Under the pieces are notes generated by a model. That model searched no databases. It was not told the DNA's origin and saw only the letters and a program-made list of their open reading frames with translations. Positions 8,060-17,097 of a stretch of DNA of 64,000 nucleotides are shown here, piece after piece. The stretch lies in the NCBI RefSeq assembly GCF_030316895.1, contig NZ_JASZYV010000002.1, positions 744,001-808,000 on the forward strand. The letters are read 5' to 3'. Each line of letters begins with the position of its first letter. The first letter of the stretch is position 1. Origin of the DNA: Variovorax dokdonensis (GTDB lineage: Bacteria; Pseudomonadota; Gammaproteobacteria; Burkholderiales; Burkholderiaceae_C). Position numbers and translations under genes: made by a program.

Positions 8060-11000
8060 ATGAACTTGTCGAAATTCTTCATCGACCGGCCGATCTTTGC
8101 CGGCGTGCTGTCGCTGCTCATCTTCCTGGCCGGCCTGATCGCGCTGCGCGGGCTGCCGATCTCCGAATACCCGGAAGTGGCACCGCCTTCGGTCGTGGTG
8201 CGCGCGCAGTATCCGGGCGCCAACCCCAAGGTGATCGCCGAGACGGTGGCCATGCCGCTCGAAGAGTCGATCAACGGCGTGGAAGGCATGCTCTACATGG
8301 GCAGCCAGGCCACCACGGACGGCGTGATGACGCTCACCGTCACCTTCAAGCTCGGCACCGATCCGGACAAGGCGCAGCAGCTGGTGCAAAACCGCGTGTC
8401 TCAGGCCGAGCCGCGCCTGCCGGAAGAGGTGCGCCGCCTGGGCATCACCACCGTCAAGAGCGCGCCCAACATCACGATGGTGGTGCACCTGGTGTCGCCC
8501 AACGGCCGCTACGACATCGACTACCTGCGCAACTACGCGGTGCTCAACGTCAAGGATCGCCTGGCGCGCATCGAAGGCGTGGGGCAGGTGCAGGCCTGGG
8601 GCGGCGGCGAATACGCCATGCGTGTCTGGCTCGACCCGCAGAAGGTGGCGCAGCGCGGGCTGTCGGCCAGCGACGTGGTGGCCGCCATCCGGGGGCAGAA
8701 CATCCAGGCGGCCGCTGGGGTGGTGGGTGCGTCGCCGGGCCTGCCGGGCGTGGACCTGCAACTGTCGATCAATGCGCAAGGCCGGCTGTCGAGCGAGGAA
8801 GAGTTCGGCGACATCATCGTCAAGACCGGTGCCGACGGCGCGGTGACGCGCCTGCGCGACCTGGGCCGCATCGAGCTGGGCGCGTCGGAATACTCGCTGC
8901 GCTCGCTGCTGGACAACAAGGCGGCGGTGGGCATCGGCGTCTTCCAGTCGCCGGGCTCCAACTCGCTGCAGATCTCCGCCGACGTTCGCAAGGCGATGGA
9001 CGAGCTTTCGCATTTCATGCCCGAGGGGCTGGAATACCGCATCGCCTACGACCCGACGCAGTTCGTGCGCGCCTCCATCGATTCGGTGGTGCACACGCTG
9101 CTCGAGGCCATCGCGCTCGTGGTGCTGGTGGTGATCCTGTTCCTGCAGACCTGGCGCGCGTCCATCATTCCTCTGCTGGCGGTGCCGGTGTCGGTGGTGG
9201 GCACGTTCGCGGTGCTGCACCTGCTGGGCTTTTCCATCAACGCGCTCACGCTGTTCGGCCTGGTGCTGGCCATCGGCATCGTGGTGGACGACGCGATCGT
9301 GGTGGTCGAAAACGTGGAGCGCAACATCGAGGCCGGCGCCACCCCGCGCGAGGCCACCTACCGCGCCATGCGCGAGGTGTCGGGGCCGATCATCGCCATC
9401 GCGCTGACGCTGGTGGCCGTGTTCGTGCCGCTGGCCTTCATCTCCGGGCTGACGGGCCAGTTCTACCGGCAGTTCGCGGTGACGATCGCCATCTCGACGG
9501 TGATCTCGGCCATCAACTCGCTCACCCTGTCGCCGGCGCTGGCTGCGCTGCTGCTCAAGGGGCATGACGAGCCCAAGGACGCGCTCACGCGCGGCATGGA
9601 CCGCGCCTTCGGCTGGCTGTTCCGCGGCTTCAACCGTGTGTTCCATCGCGGCTCCGAAGCCTACGGTGGCGGCGTGCGCCGCGTGCTGTCCCGCAAGGCG
9701 ATCATGTTCGCGATCTACCTCGCCCTGATCGCCCTGACGGCCGGCTTGTTCAAGGCCGTGCCCAGCGGCTTCGTGCCGGGGCAGGACAAGCAATACCTGA
9801 TCGGCTTTGCGCAGCTGCCCGACGGCGCCACGCTCGACCGCACCGAGGAAGTCATCCGCCGCATGAGCGACGTGATGGCCAAGAACCCGAACATCGAGAC
9901 TTCGCTGTCCTTCCCTGGCCTGTCGATCAACGGCTTCACCAACAGCTCGAACGCGGGCATCGCCTTCGCCATGCTCAAGCCCTTCGACGAACGCAAGCGC
10001 GCCGACCAGAGCGGCGGTGCGGTGGCGCAGCAGCTCAATGCCGAGTTCGCCAAGATCCAGGACGCGTTCATCGTGATGTTCCCGCCGCCGCCGGTGGAAG
10101 GGCTGGGCACCACGGGCGGCTTCAAGCTGCAGCTGGAAGACCGTGGCTCGGTGGGCTACGAGGCGATGGATGCGGCCGTCAAGGCTTTCATGGGCAAGGC
10201 CATGCAGGCGCCGGAGCTGACCGGCATGTTCACCAGCTGGCAGGTCAACGTGCCGCAGCTGTATGCCGACATCGACCGCACCAAGGCGCGCCAGCTCGGC
10301 GTGCCGGTGCAGGACATCTTCGACACCATGCAGATCTACCTGGGCAGCCTGTATGCGAACGACTTCAACAAGTTCGGGCGCACCTACAGCGTGCGCGTGC
10401 AGGCCGACGCCCCCTATCGCGCACGGGCCGAAGACGTGGGCCTGCTGAAGGTGCGCTCCAACACCGGCGAGATGGTGCCGCTGTCGGCGCTCATGAAGGT
10501 CAATTCCACGTTCGGACCGGAGCGCGCCATGCGCTACAACGGCTATCTGACCGCCGACATCAATGGCGGCGCGGCGCCGGGCTACTCGACCGGCGAGGCA
10601 CAGGACGCCATCAAGCGCATTGCCGCGGAGACGCTGCCCAAGGGCATCGACTTCGAATGGACCGACCTGACCTACCAGGAGATCCTGGCCGGCAATTCTG
10701 CGGCGATCGTGTTCCCGCTGGCGATCCTGCTGGTGTTCCTGGTGCTGGCCGCGCAGTACGAGAGCCTGACCCTGCCGCTGGCCATCATCCTGATCGTGCC
10801 CATGGGCATCCTGGCGGCGATGACTGGGGTGTGGCTCACCGACGGCGACAGCAACGTGTTCACCCAGATCGGGCTGGTGGTGCTGGTGGGGCTATCGGCC
10901 AAGAACGCCATCCTGATCGTGGAGTTCGCGCGCGAGCTTGAATTTGCCGGACGCTCGCCGGTGCAGGCCGCCATCGAGGCAGCGCGGCTGCGCCTGCGCC

Positions 11001-11329
11001 CTATCCTGATGACCTCCGCCGCGTTCATCATGGGCGTGCTGCCCCTGGTGCTGTCGAGCGGTGCCGGCGCCGAGATGCGCAGCGCCATGGGCGTGGCGGT
11101 GTTCGCCGGGATGATCGGTGTGACGGCCTTCGGCCTGTTCCTCACGCCGGTGTTCTACGTGGTGATGCGCCGGCTGGCGGGCAATCGCCCGCTCAAGCTG
11201 CACGGCAAGGAAGTGCACGAGGCCGAGGCCTTCGCGCCGGCTGGCGACCTGGGCCGCACACCTCCATCCATCTCAGGCGGCGCTGCTGCGCGTCCGCTGC
11301 CCGCTGCACCTCACCGGCCGGGCGAATGA
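8060..11329 (+). CDS. RND multidrug efflux transporter (HAE1 family, MexF-like)
   Basis: Inner-membrane proton antiporter of 1089 residues, the length expected for HAE1 RND pumps. It starts MNLSKFFIDRPIFAGVLS, a hallmark of MexF-like members, preceded by ggaggga. The proton-relay Asp pair is intact in TM4 (GIVVDDAIVVVENVER), so transport should be active. Two porter/docking halves repeat across the protein. The C-terminal tail beyond TM12 (about 50 residues) is longer than usual and rich in Ala/Pro. It lies between adaptor and outer-membrane channel genes; drugs or aromatic compounds are likely substrates. Confidence 0.94.
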   Translation: MNLSKFFIDRPIFAGVLSLLIFLAGLIALRGLPISEYPEVAPPSVVVRAQYPGANPKVIAETVAMPLEESINGVEGMLYMGSQATTDGVMTLTVTFKLGTDPDKAQQLVQNRVSQAEPRLPEEVRRLGITTVKSAPNITMVVHLVSPNGRYDIDYLRNYAVLNVKDRLARIEGVGQVQAWGGGEYAMRVWLDPQKVAQRGLSASDVVAAIRGQNIQAAAGVVGASPGLPGVDLQLSINAQGRLSSEEEFGDIIVKTGADGAVTRLRDLGRIELGASEYSLRSLLDNKAAVGIGVFQSPGSNSLQISADVRKAMDELSHFMPEGLEYRIAYDPTQFVRASIDSVVHTLLEAIALVVLVVILFLQTWRASIIPLLAVPVSVVGTFAVLHLLGFSINALTLFGLVLAIGIVVDDAIVVVENVERNIEAGATPREATYRAMREVSGPIIAIALTLVAVFVPLAFISGLTGQFYRQFAVTIAISTVISAINSLTLSPALAALLLKGHDEPKDALTRGMDRAFGWLFRGFNRVFHRGSEAYGGGVRRVLSRKAIMFAIYLALIALTAGLFKAVPSGFVPGQDKQYLIGFAQLPDGATLDRTEEVIRRMSDVMAKNPNIETSLSFPGLSINGFTNSSNAGIAFAMLKPFDERKRADQSGGAVAQQLNAEFAKIQDAFIVMFPPPPVEGLGTTGGFKLQLEDRGSVGYEAMDAAVKAFMGKAMQAPELTGMFTSWQVNVPQLYADIDRTKARQLGVPVQDIFDTMQIYLGSLYANDFNKFGRTYSVRVQADAPYRARAEDVGLLKVRSNTGEMVPLSALMKVNSTFGPERAMRYNGYLTADINGGAAPGYSTGEAQDAIKRIAAETLPKGIDFEWTDLTYQEILAGNSAAIVFPLAILLVFLVLAAQYESLTLPLAIILIVPMGILAAMTGVWLTDGDSNVFTQIGLVVLVGLSAKNAILIVEFARELEFAGRSPVQAAIEAARLRLRPILMTSAAFIMGVLPLVLSSGAGAEMRSAMGVAVFAGMIGVTAFGLFLTPVFYVVMRRLAGNRPLKLHGKEVHEAEAFAPAGDLGRTPPSISGGAAARPLPAAPHRPGE

Positions 11330-11357
11330 CGCGCCGGCCCTGCAAGGAGAAAACCTC

Positions 11358-12791
11358 ATGACTTCGACACTGGCCTCGCGCGGCATGCGCCGCCTTGCCA
11401 CACCACTGGCGGCACTTTTCGCCGCGCTCGTTCTGGCCGGCTGCGCCACGCCGCCGCCGATCGACCTGCAACTCGACACGCCGGCGCAGTACAAGGAAAG
11501 CGTCAAGCCCACCTCCGACCGCGCCGGTGCGCCCGGCGATCTGGCGCCCGCTCAGGACAGCGCCCAGTGGTGGACGGTGTTCCAGGATCCGCAACTCGAA
11601 GCGCTGGTCGCCCGCGCGGCCGATCGCAACACCGACGTCCAGCAGGCCGCGGCGCGTCTGGCACAGGCAAGAGCGCTGGCGCGTGAGGTCGACTCGGCGC
11701 GCGCGCCGCAGGTCGGCCTGAACGCGTCGGCGGCGCGCGGCGCCGGCATCGACAAGGCGCAGGGCGCGCGTCCGGCCAGCCTGTTCTCGGCCGGCCTGGG
11801 CGCTTCCTGGGAACTGGATCTGTTCGGCCGCCTGGCCGGCGCCAGCCGCGCCGCGTCGCTGGACGCGCGTTCGCGCGAGATGCTGCTGCAAAGCACGCGC
11901 CTGGCCGTGCAGTCTGAAACCGCGCAGCTCTACCTGGCCGTGCGTGCGCTTGACGACGAGGCGCGCATCGTGCGAGAGACCGTCGATGCCTATCGCGACA
12001 CGCTCGACCTGACCGAGCGCCGCCAGCGCGCGGGCGACGTCGGCGATCTGGACGTGGAGCGCGTGCGCACCGAACTGGCGGCCACCGAATCCGACGCCCT
12101 CGCGGTGCAGCGCCAGCGGGCGCAGGTGGAGCATGCGCTGGCCGTAGTGCTCGGCGAGTTGCCCACCAACTTCTCGCTGGACAGCACTGCATGGCGCACG
12201 GCACTGCCGAAGATTCCGGCCGGCCTGCCTTCCGAGATGCTCGCGCGCCGCCCCGACGTGCAGGCGGCGCAGTGGCGTGTGCAGGCGGCGCAGGAGCGCA
12301 TCGGCGTGGCGCAGGCGGCGTGGTTCCCGGCCATCGCACTCACCGCGGACGGCGGCTATGCCTCCACCGACCTCGGCGAGTTGCTCAAGTGGTCAGCGCG
12401 TTCATGGGGCGTGGGCGCCTTGTTCTCGCTGCCGCTTTTCGACGGCGGCCGCAGGGAAGCAGGCGTGCAGAGTGCCAACGCCGAGTTCGATGGCGCCATG
12501 GCCGAGTACCGCGCGCAGGTGCTCGGAGCGTTCAAGGACGTGGAAGACCAGTTGTCGGCACTGAGGCTGCTGGCCCAGCAGTCGCGGGTGCAGGCCCAGG
12601 CCGTCGATTCGGCGCGGCGCGCGACGCGCCTGTCGGACGTTCGCTACCGCGAGGGCGCCATCAGCCAGATCGACCTGCTGGACACCCGCCGCAGCGAACT
12701 GCGCAACAGCCGCCAGGCCCTGCTCATCAAGGCCCAGCAGTACCAGGCCACGGTGGCGCTGGTGCGGGCCCTGGGCGGCGGCTGGGGCTAG
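11358..12791 (+). CDS. Outer-membrane efflux lipoprotein (NodT/OprM/OprN family)
   Basis: Outer-membrane channel of the efflux pump, 477 residues. A lipoprotein signal ends in the lipobox LAGC (about residues 27-30). The two OEP repeats are visible, with the conserved WELDLFGRLAGASRAA in the first and the VGALFSLPLFDGGRRE segment in the second. aaggaga lies just upstream of the ATG. It completes an adaptor-pump-channel operon and converges on dctP with only 7 bases between stops; no terminator is evident there. Confidence 0.93.
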   Translation: MTSTLASRGMRRLATPLAALFAALVLAGCATPPPIDLQLDTPAQYKESVKPTSDRAGAPGDLAPAQDSAQWWTVFQDPQLEALVARAADRNTDVQQAAARLAQARALAREVDSARAPQVGLNASAARGAGIDKAQGARPASLFSAGLGASWELDLFGRLAGASRAASLDARSREMLLQSTRLAVQSETAQLYLAVRALDDEARIVRETVDAYRDTLDLTERRQRAGDVGDLDVERVRTELAATESDALAVQRQRAQVEHALAVVLGELPTNFSLDSTAWRTALPKIPAGLPSEMLARRPDVQAAQWRVQAAQERIGVAQAAWFPAIALTADGGYASTDLGELLKWSARSWGVGALFSLPLFDGGRREAGVQSANAEFDGAMAEYRAQVLGAFKDVEDQLSALRLLAQQSRVQAQAVDSARRATRLSDVRYREGAISQIDLLDTRRSELRNSRQALLIKAQQYQATVALVRALGGGWG

Positions 12792-12798
12792 ACTCGGC

Positions 12799-13854
12799 TC
12801 AGCGCGCGGCGATGGCCTTCTCGGCCTTGGTCACCAGCGCGTCGCCGATGCGCGGCTTCCACTTGGTGTAGACCGGGCGGGTGGCCTTCACGAAGGCCTC
12901 GCGCTCGGCCGGCGTCAGTTGCACGATGTTCACGCCCAGCGCGGCGATGTCCTTGAGCAGCGGCTGGCCGGGCTGCGCCAGGCCCTTGCGAGCGATCTCG
13001 ATCTCCTGCTTGCCGGCATCGATGGCCGCCTGGCGCACGATGTCCTGGTCGGCACGGGTCCAGGAATCCCACACGTCCTTGTTCACCACGAACACCAGCG
13101 GATCGGCCACGTAGCCCCACATCGTCACGTTCTTCTGGCCCACGTTCTGCAACTTGGCGGCGGTGAAGATGGACATCGGATTTTCCTGCCCGTCGACGGC
13201 GCCGCTGGCAAAGGCGGGCTGCGCGTCGGCCCAGCTCATCTGCGTGGGATTGGCACCCAGGGCGGTGAAGGTGTCGAGGAACAGCGGCGAGCCCACGACG
13301 CGGATCTTCAGGCCCTTGAGGTCCTCGGGCGTGCGGATCGGGCGCTTGGAGTTGGTGATCTCGCGATAGCCGTTCTCGCCCCACGCGAGCGGCACCACGC
13401 CGGCCTTGTCGAGCACCTTGAAGATGTCCTTGCCCACTTCGCCTTGCGTGAGCGCGTCGATGGACTTGTAGTCGGGCATCAGGAAGGGCAGGGAGAACAG
13501 GTTCAGCTCCTTGACCTGCGGCGACCAGTTGATGGTCGATCCGACGGCCATGTCGATCACGCCCTGGCGCAGCGCGCTGAACTCGCGCGTCTGGTCGCCC
13601 TGGATCAGCGATACGCCGGGATAGAGCTTGATGTTGATGCGGCCCTGGGTGCGTTCCTTGACCAGGTTGGCCCAGATCTCGCCGCCCTTGCCCCAGGGGA
13701 AGGCGGTGCCCACCACCAGCGACATCTTGTATTCGGACTTGTAGTTGCTGGCATTGGCGGCCTGCGCCTGCGCGGCGGCCGGCAGCATGGCCAGCGATGC
13801 GGCAGCGGCGGCGGTGGCCACCAGCGATGCGAAGAAATGACGGCGGGGTTTCAT
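12799..13854 (-). CDS. dctP: TRAP transporter solute-binding protein DctP
   Basis: 351-residue periplasmic receptor of a TRAP carboxylate transporter. The signal peptide covers about residues 1-30 (basic start, Ala-rich core, AQA). The GLKIRVVGSP segment contains the Arg that usually clamps the substrate carboxylate, and the AFASGAVDGQENP segment is family-typical. It is the last gene of dctQ-dctM-dctP, 54 bases after dctM. The substrate is an organic acid of unknown identity. Confidence 0.92.
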   Translation of the reverse strand: MKPRRHFFASLVATAAAAASLAMLPAAAQAQAANASNYKSEYKMSLVVGTAFPWGKGGEIWANLVKERTQGRINIKLYPGVSLIQGDQTREFSALRQGVIDMAVGSTINWSPQVKELNLFSLPFLMPDYKSIDALTQGEVGKDIFKVLDKAGVVPLAWGENGYREITNSKRPIRTPEDLKGLKIRVVGSPLFLDTFTALGANPTQMSWADAQPAFASGAVDGQENPMSIFTAAKLQNVGQKNVTMWGYVADPLVFVVNKDVWDSWTRADQDIVRQAAIDAGKQEIEIARKGLAQPGQPLLKDIAALGVNIVQLTPAEREAFVKATRPVYTKWKPRIGDALVTKAEKAIAAR

Positions 13855-13908
13855 GGGATCTCGTCTCCTTGGTTGAAATGGCTTCTTGGTTTCGGGTTGG
13901 ATCTGGAT

Positions 13909-15207
13909 TCAGTAGCCCAGTCGCTCGGGCAGCCAGAGGGCCAGTTGCGGCCATGCGCTGACCGCCAGGATGACCAGCACCATCGAGGCGACCAGCCATC
14001 GGACCCAGCGCACCGTGTCTTCCATGCCCACGCCGGCGATCCGGCAGGACACCATCAGATTGACCGCCATGGGCGGCGTGAACTGCCCCAGCGCCACCAG
14101 CAGCGTGAGGATCACCCCGAACCACACCGGGTCCCACTGGAAGTGCTGCACGATGGGCCACAGCAGCGGAACGAAGATCAGGAAGATGGACACGCCGTCG
14201 AGCACCATGCCGATGGCCACCAGCATCGCCATGATCAGCAGCAGCACGCCGAATTCGCCCAGGCCCGAATTGGCCACGGCCTTGGCCACCGGGTCGATCA
14301 CGCCGAGGGTGGACAGCGAGTAGGCGAAGATCCCGGCGAGCGACACCACCACCAGGATCACGCCCGAGAGTTCGCCCGAGTCGCGCAGGATGGCGAACAG
14401 GTCTCGCACACCGATCGTGCGGTAGACCACCATGCCCACGAACAGGCCGTAGAACACCGCCACCACGGCCGCTTCGGTGGGCGTGAACCAGCCCAGCCGC
14501 ATGCCGCCGAGGATGAGCACCGGCGCCGCAAGGCCCCAACTGGCTTCGCGCAGGCTGCGCCAGAAGGGCGGGCGCGGCTGCTGCGCCTCGCCGGCGCCCA
14601 TGCCGTGGCGCCTGGCCAGCCACACCGACGGAACCATCAGCGCCAGGCCGACCATCACGCCCGGAATCATGCCGGCGGCGAACAGCGCCGGCACCGAGGC
14701 ACCGGGCACCAGCACCGAATAGACGATGAAGGCAATCGACGGCGGGATCAGGATGTCGGTCGCCGCCGCCGCGCCGACCACGGTGGCCGAGAAGGCCATC
14801 GGATATCCGGCGCGGGCCATCGCGGCAATCATCACGCCACCCACCGCGGCCGCCGTGGCCGGACCCGAGCCGGAAATGCCGCCCATGAACATCGCCACAC
14901 CGATGGCGACCAGCGGCAGCATGCCGGGGCCGCGGCCCACGATGGAGATGGCGAAGTTCACCAACCGCGCGGCCACGCCGGAGCGGTCGAAGATCGCGCC
15001 GACCAGCACGAACATGGGAATGGCCAGCAGCGGGTACTTGCCCAGGCCAGCGTAGAAGTTCTGAGGCACGGCCAGCAAACCGAACCATTGGGCGTCGCCA
15101 TTGGCCAGCGCAATGCAGGCGGCGCCGGCCAGGCCCATGGCCGCGCCGATCGGCACGCCCGCGACCATCAACACCAGGAAGGCGACGAACAGCAGCGTCG
15201 CGATCAT
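13909..15207 (-). CDS. dctM: TRAP transporter large permease DctM
   Basis: 432-residue, 12-helix membrane subunit (DctM/SiaM family) that carries out Na+- or H+-driven substrate transport. The start MIATLLFVAF overlaps the dctQ stop as ATGA, indicating translational coupling; the longer frame upstream is not used. Family-typical segments include GGISGSGPATAAAVGG and AIPMFVLVGAIFDRSG. Confidence 0.92.
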   Translation of the reverse strand: MIATLLFVAFLVLMVAGVPIGAAMGLAGAACIALANGDAQWFGLLAVPQNFYAGLGKYPLLAIPMFVLVGAIFDRSGVAARLVNFAISIVGRGPGMLPLVAIGVAMFMGGISGSGPATAAAVGGVMIAAMARAGYPMAFSATVVGAAAATDILIPPSIAFIVYSVLVPGASVPALFAAGMIPGVMVGLALMVPSVWLARRHGMGAGEAQQPRPPFWRSLREASWGLAAPVLILGGMRLGWFTPTEAAVVAVFYGLFVGMVVYRTIGVRDLFAILRDSGELSGVILVVVSLAGIFAYSLSTLGVIDPVAKAVANSGLGEFGVLLLIMAMLVAIGMVLDGVSIFLIFVPLLWPIVQHFQWDPVWFGVILTLLVALGQFTPPMAVNLMVSCRIAGVGMEDTVRWVRWLVASMVLVILAVSAWPQLALWLPERLGY

Positions 15208-15785
15208 GTCGGCACGCCCTGGCGTGCGCGGCGCACCAGCAAACCCAAGGCGCGCAGGCAGATGCCCGCGCAGACGACCGGCAGCCAGATCGAATACCAC
15301 CACTGCGGCACGCCGATGCCGGGCGAGGTCTCGCCGAAGCGGTAGTCGTCCCACACCAGCCGCACGCTGAGCACCGTCATGAGCGCGAAGAGCAGCGCCA
15401 CGGTGCCGGCGCCCAGCATGGCCAGGGCGCGCCTGCGCCGGGGCGAGCCGCGCTCGGCAAAGTATTCGATGCGGATGTGCCGGTCGCGCGCCACGGCGGC
15501 CGAGCCGCCCACCAGCGCCAGCAGGATCATCAGGAACACCGAGAACTCTTCCGTCCAGGCGAACGACGAATCGGTGAAGTAGCGCACCAGCACGTTGGCG
15601 AAAGTGATGCACGCCAGCAGGCCCATGATGACCACCGTGGCCCAGTCCTCGACGGCCAGCGGCATGCGGGTCTGCTCGTCGGGCTCATCGACGGCGGGAA
15701 ACTCCGGGGAAGATGGCACGCTGGCCGCGTGGGCGGTCGGTGGATCATCCGGCAATGGGCGGCCGGACTCTTTGGATGCAGACAT
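15204..15785 (-). CDS. dctQ: TRAP transporter small permease DctQ
   Basis: 193-residue four-helix subunit that pairs with DctM. The family pattern is visible (ANVLVRYFTDSSFAWTEEFSVFLMILLALVGGSAAVARDRHIRIEYF region: membrane helix, FAWTEE, then R-x-HIR). The first 45 residues are a soluble Pro/Ser-rich extension longer than usual. It is the first gene of the TRAP operon and overlaps dctM by 4 bases. Confidence 0.9.
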   Translation of the reverse strand: MSASKESGRPLPDDPPTAHAASVPSSPEFPAVDEPDEQTRMPLAVEDWATVVIMGLLACITFANVLVRYFTDSSFAWTEEFSVFLMILLALVGGSAAVARDRHIRIEYFAERGSPRRRRALAMLGAGTVALLFALMTVLSVRLVWDDYRFGETSPGIGVPQWWYSIWLPVVCAGICLRALGLLVRRARQGVPT

Positions 15786-15825
15786 CGAGAACTGGACACG
15801 TCGGCGGCCGGGATTCGGCCAGCGA

Positions 15826-15852
15826 CCGATCGTAACGATCGATAACTATCGG
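15826..15852. promoter_or_regulatory. Nested inverted repeats upstream of dctQMP
   Basis: The sequence cgatcgt-a-acgatcg (15827-15841) is a perfect inverted repeat. It is directly followed by cgata-ac-tatcg (15840-15851), and both lie inside a wider ccgat...atcgg pair. They sit about 40 bases upstream of dctQ and could be a repressor site for the TRAP operon. No regulator gene lies directly next to it. Confidence 0.4.
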
Positions 15853-15917
15853 ACCCATCGGGTCTTTCCTTAGGGCGGGCGCCTGCGCGACAGGCCCTCT
15901 GCCGGGGGCAGGCGGGG

Positions 15918-16394
15918 TTACAGGCCGAGCGCGCTCAGGCCGGGATGCTCGTCGGGCCGCCGTCCTTGCGGCCAGTGGAACCTGCGCTCGTGTTCGGCAA
16001 TGGGCAGGTCGTTGATGCTGGCGTGGCGCACCGCCATCAGGCCGGCATCGTCGAATTCCCAGTTCTCGTTGCCGTAGCTGCGCAACCAGTTGCCGGCTTC
16101 GTCATGCCATTCGTAGGCAAAGCGCACGGCAATCCGGTGGCCGTCGAAAGCCCACAGTTCCTTGATGAGGCGATAGTCCAGCTCGCGCGCCCACTTGCGC
16201 TGCAGGAATGCCTGGACTTGCTCGCGGCCGACAGGGAACTCGGCGCGGTTGCGCCAGCGCGTGTCTGGCGTGTAGGCGAGGGCGACCCGCTCCGGATCGC
16301 GGCTGTTCCACGCGTCCTCGGCCAGTCGAACCTTCTGGATGGCCGTCTCGCGGGTGAACGGGGGCAGCGGCGGGCGGGGCTGATTTTCTTGCAC
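15918..16394 (-). CDS. NTF2-like/SnoaL-fold protein (DUF1348 family)
   Basis: 158-residue small protein of the DUF1348 family, a nuclear-transport-factor-2-like fold. Recognisable segments are [19 protein letters not shown](R)NRAEF, FLQRKW and YEWHD. Such proteins often bind or convert small hydrophobic ligands, but no activity is assigned. I chose the GTG start (VQENQP) because aaagga lies 6 bases upstream; a TTG seven codons earlier lacks a site. It is divergent from a TetR gene across two palindromes, so it is probably the repressor's target. Confidence 0.8.
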   Translation of the reverse strand: MQENQPRPPLPPFTRETAIQKVRLAEDAWNSRDPERVALAYTPDTRWRNRAEFPVGREQVQAFLQRKWARELDYRLIKELWAFDGHRIAVRFAYEWHDEAGNWLRSYGNENWEFDDAGLMAVRHASINDLPIAEHERRFHWPQGRRPDEHPGLSALGL

Positions 16395-16428
16395 GGTGGT
16401 CCTTTCGAATGGCAAGCATGAAGGGTGG

Positions 16429-16446
16429 GTAGACAGGTCTGTCTAC
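16429..16446. promoter_or_regulatory. TetR operator palindrome 1
   Basis: gtagacag-gt-ctgtctac: 8-bp perfect arms with a 2-base centre. It lies 35 bases upstream of the DUF1348 start and shares both arms with the second palindrome 44 bases away. Confidence 0.8.
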
Positions 16447-16471
16447 TTCTGGAAGCCGCACTATAGATGCA

Positions 16472-16491
16472 TGTAGACAGATCTGTCTACA
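16472..16491. promoter_or_regulatory. TetR operator palindrome 2
   Basis: tgtagacagatctgtctaca is a perfect 20-base palindrome ending 7 bases before the tetR ATG. A repressor bound here would block tetR transcription itself, so autoregulation is likely. Confidence 0.85.
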
Positions 16492-16498
16492 ATGCGCC

Positions 16499-17086
16499 AT
16501 GCCGAAGACCGCATCCGCATCCGTTTCAACGCTTGAAGGGCTTCCCGCCCGCGCGCGAATCCTCCACACCGCTCACGCACTGTTCTACCGCGACGGCGTG
16601 CGCGCCACCGGCATCGACCGGGTGATTGCCGAATCGGGTGTCACCAAAGTCACCTTCTACCGGCACTTTCCGAGCAAGAACGAGCTGGTGCTGGCGTACC
16701 TCGATCACCGGCACGAGCACTGGATGCAGTGGCTGCACTCGGCGCTCGAGCGCAATGGCAGCGCCCGCAAGGGCATCCGCGCGCTGGTGCCGGCGCTGGC
16801 CGAATGGCTAGGCGACGAAGAGTTTCGCGGCTGCGCGTTCCTCAACAGCGTGAGCGAGCTGGGTGGGGCGCTGCCCGAGGTTTGCGCCGTCTCGCGCAAC
16901 CACAAGGCCGACATGGCCGCCGCCATCGCCGGCTTGCTGCCTGCGTCGCGACAACGCGCCAAGCAGGCGGCCGCCATCGCCTTGGCAGTGGATGGCGCCA
17001 TCGTGCAGGCGCAGTTCGGCGAAACCCCGGAAGCGGCCGTCAAGGCCCTGGGGACGATCATCGACGCGGTGTGCGGCGAGCGGTGA
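16499..17086 (+). CDS. TetR-family transcriptional regulator
   Basis: 195-residue repressor. The N-terminal helix-turn-helix is typical (ARILHTAHALFYRDGVRATGIDRVIAESGVTKVTFYRHFPSKNELV). The C-terminal ligand domain includes FRGCAFLNSVSELGG, close to the AcrR/YbiH-like groups. It diverges from the DUF1348 gene with two matching palindromes between them. pyrC begins 11 bases downstream and may be partly co-transcribed. Confidence 0.93.
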   Translation: MPKTASASVSTLEGLPARARILHTAHALFYRDGVRATGIDRVIAESGVTKVTFYRHFPSKNELVLAYLDHRHEHWMQWLHSALERNGSARKGIRALVPALAEWLGDEEFRGCAFLNSVSELGGALPEVCAVSRNHKADMAAAIAGLLPASRQRAKQAAAIALAVDGAIVQAQFGETPEAAVKALGTIIDAVCGER

Positions 17087-17097
17087 CAATCCCGTTC

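Noticed and set aside
6734..9793. A continuous open frame of about 1000 codons on the minus strand opposite the efflux genes
   Set aside because: It is antisense to two clear RND subunits, is rich in His/Arg/Asp/Gln as expected from complementing GC-biased codons, and shows no domain.
12919..15345. Long plus-strand frame opposite the TRAP operon
   Set aside because: The minus strand encodes DctP, DctM and DctQ with full family motifs; the plus frame is their complement.
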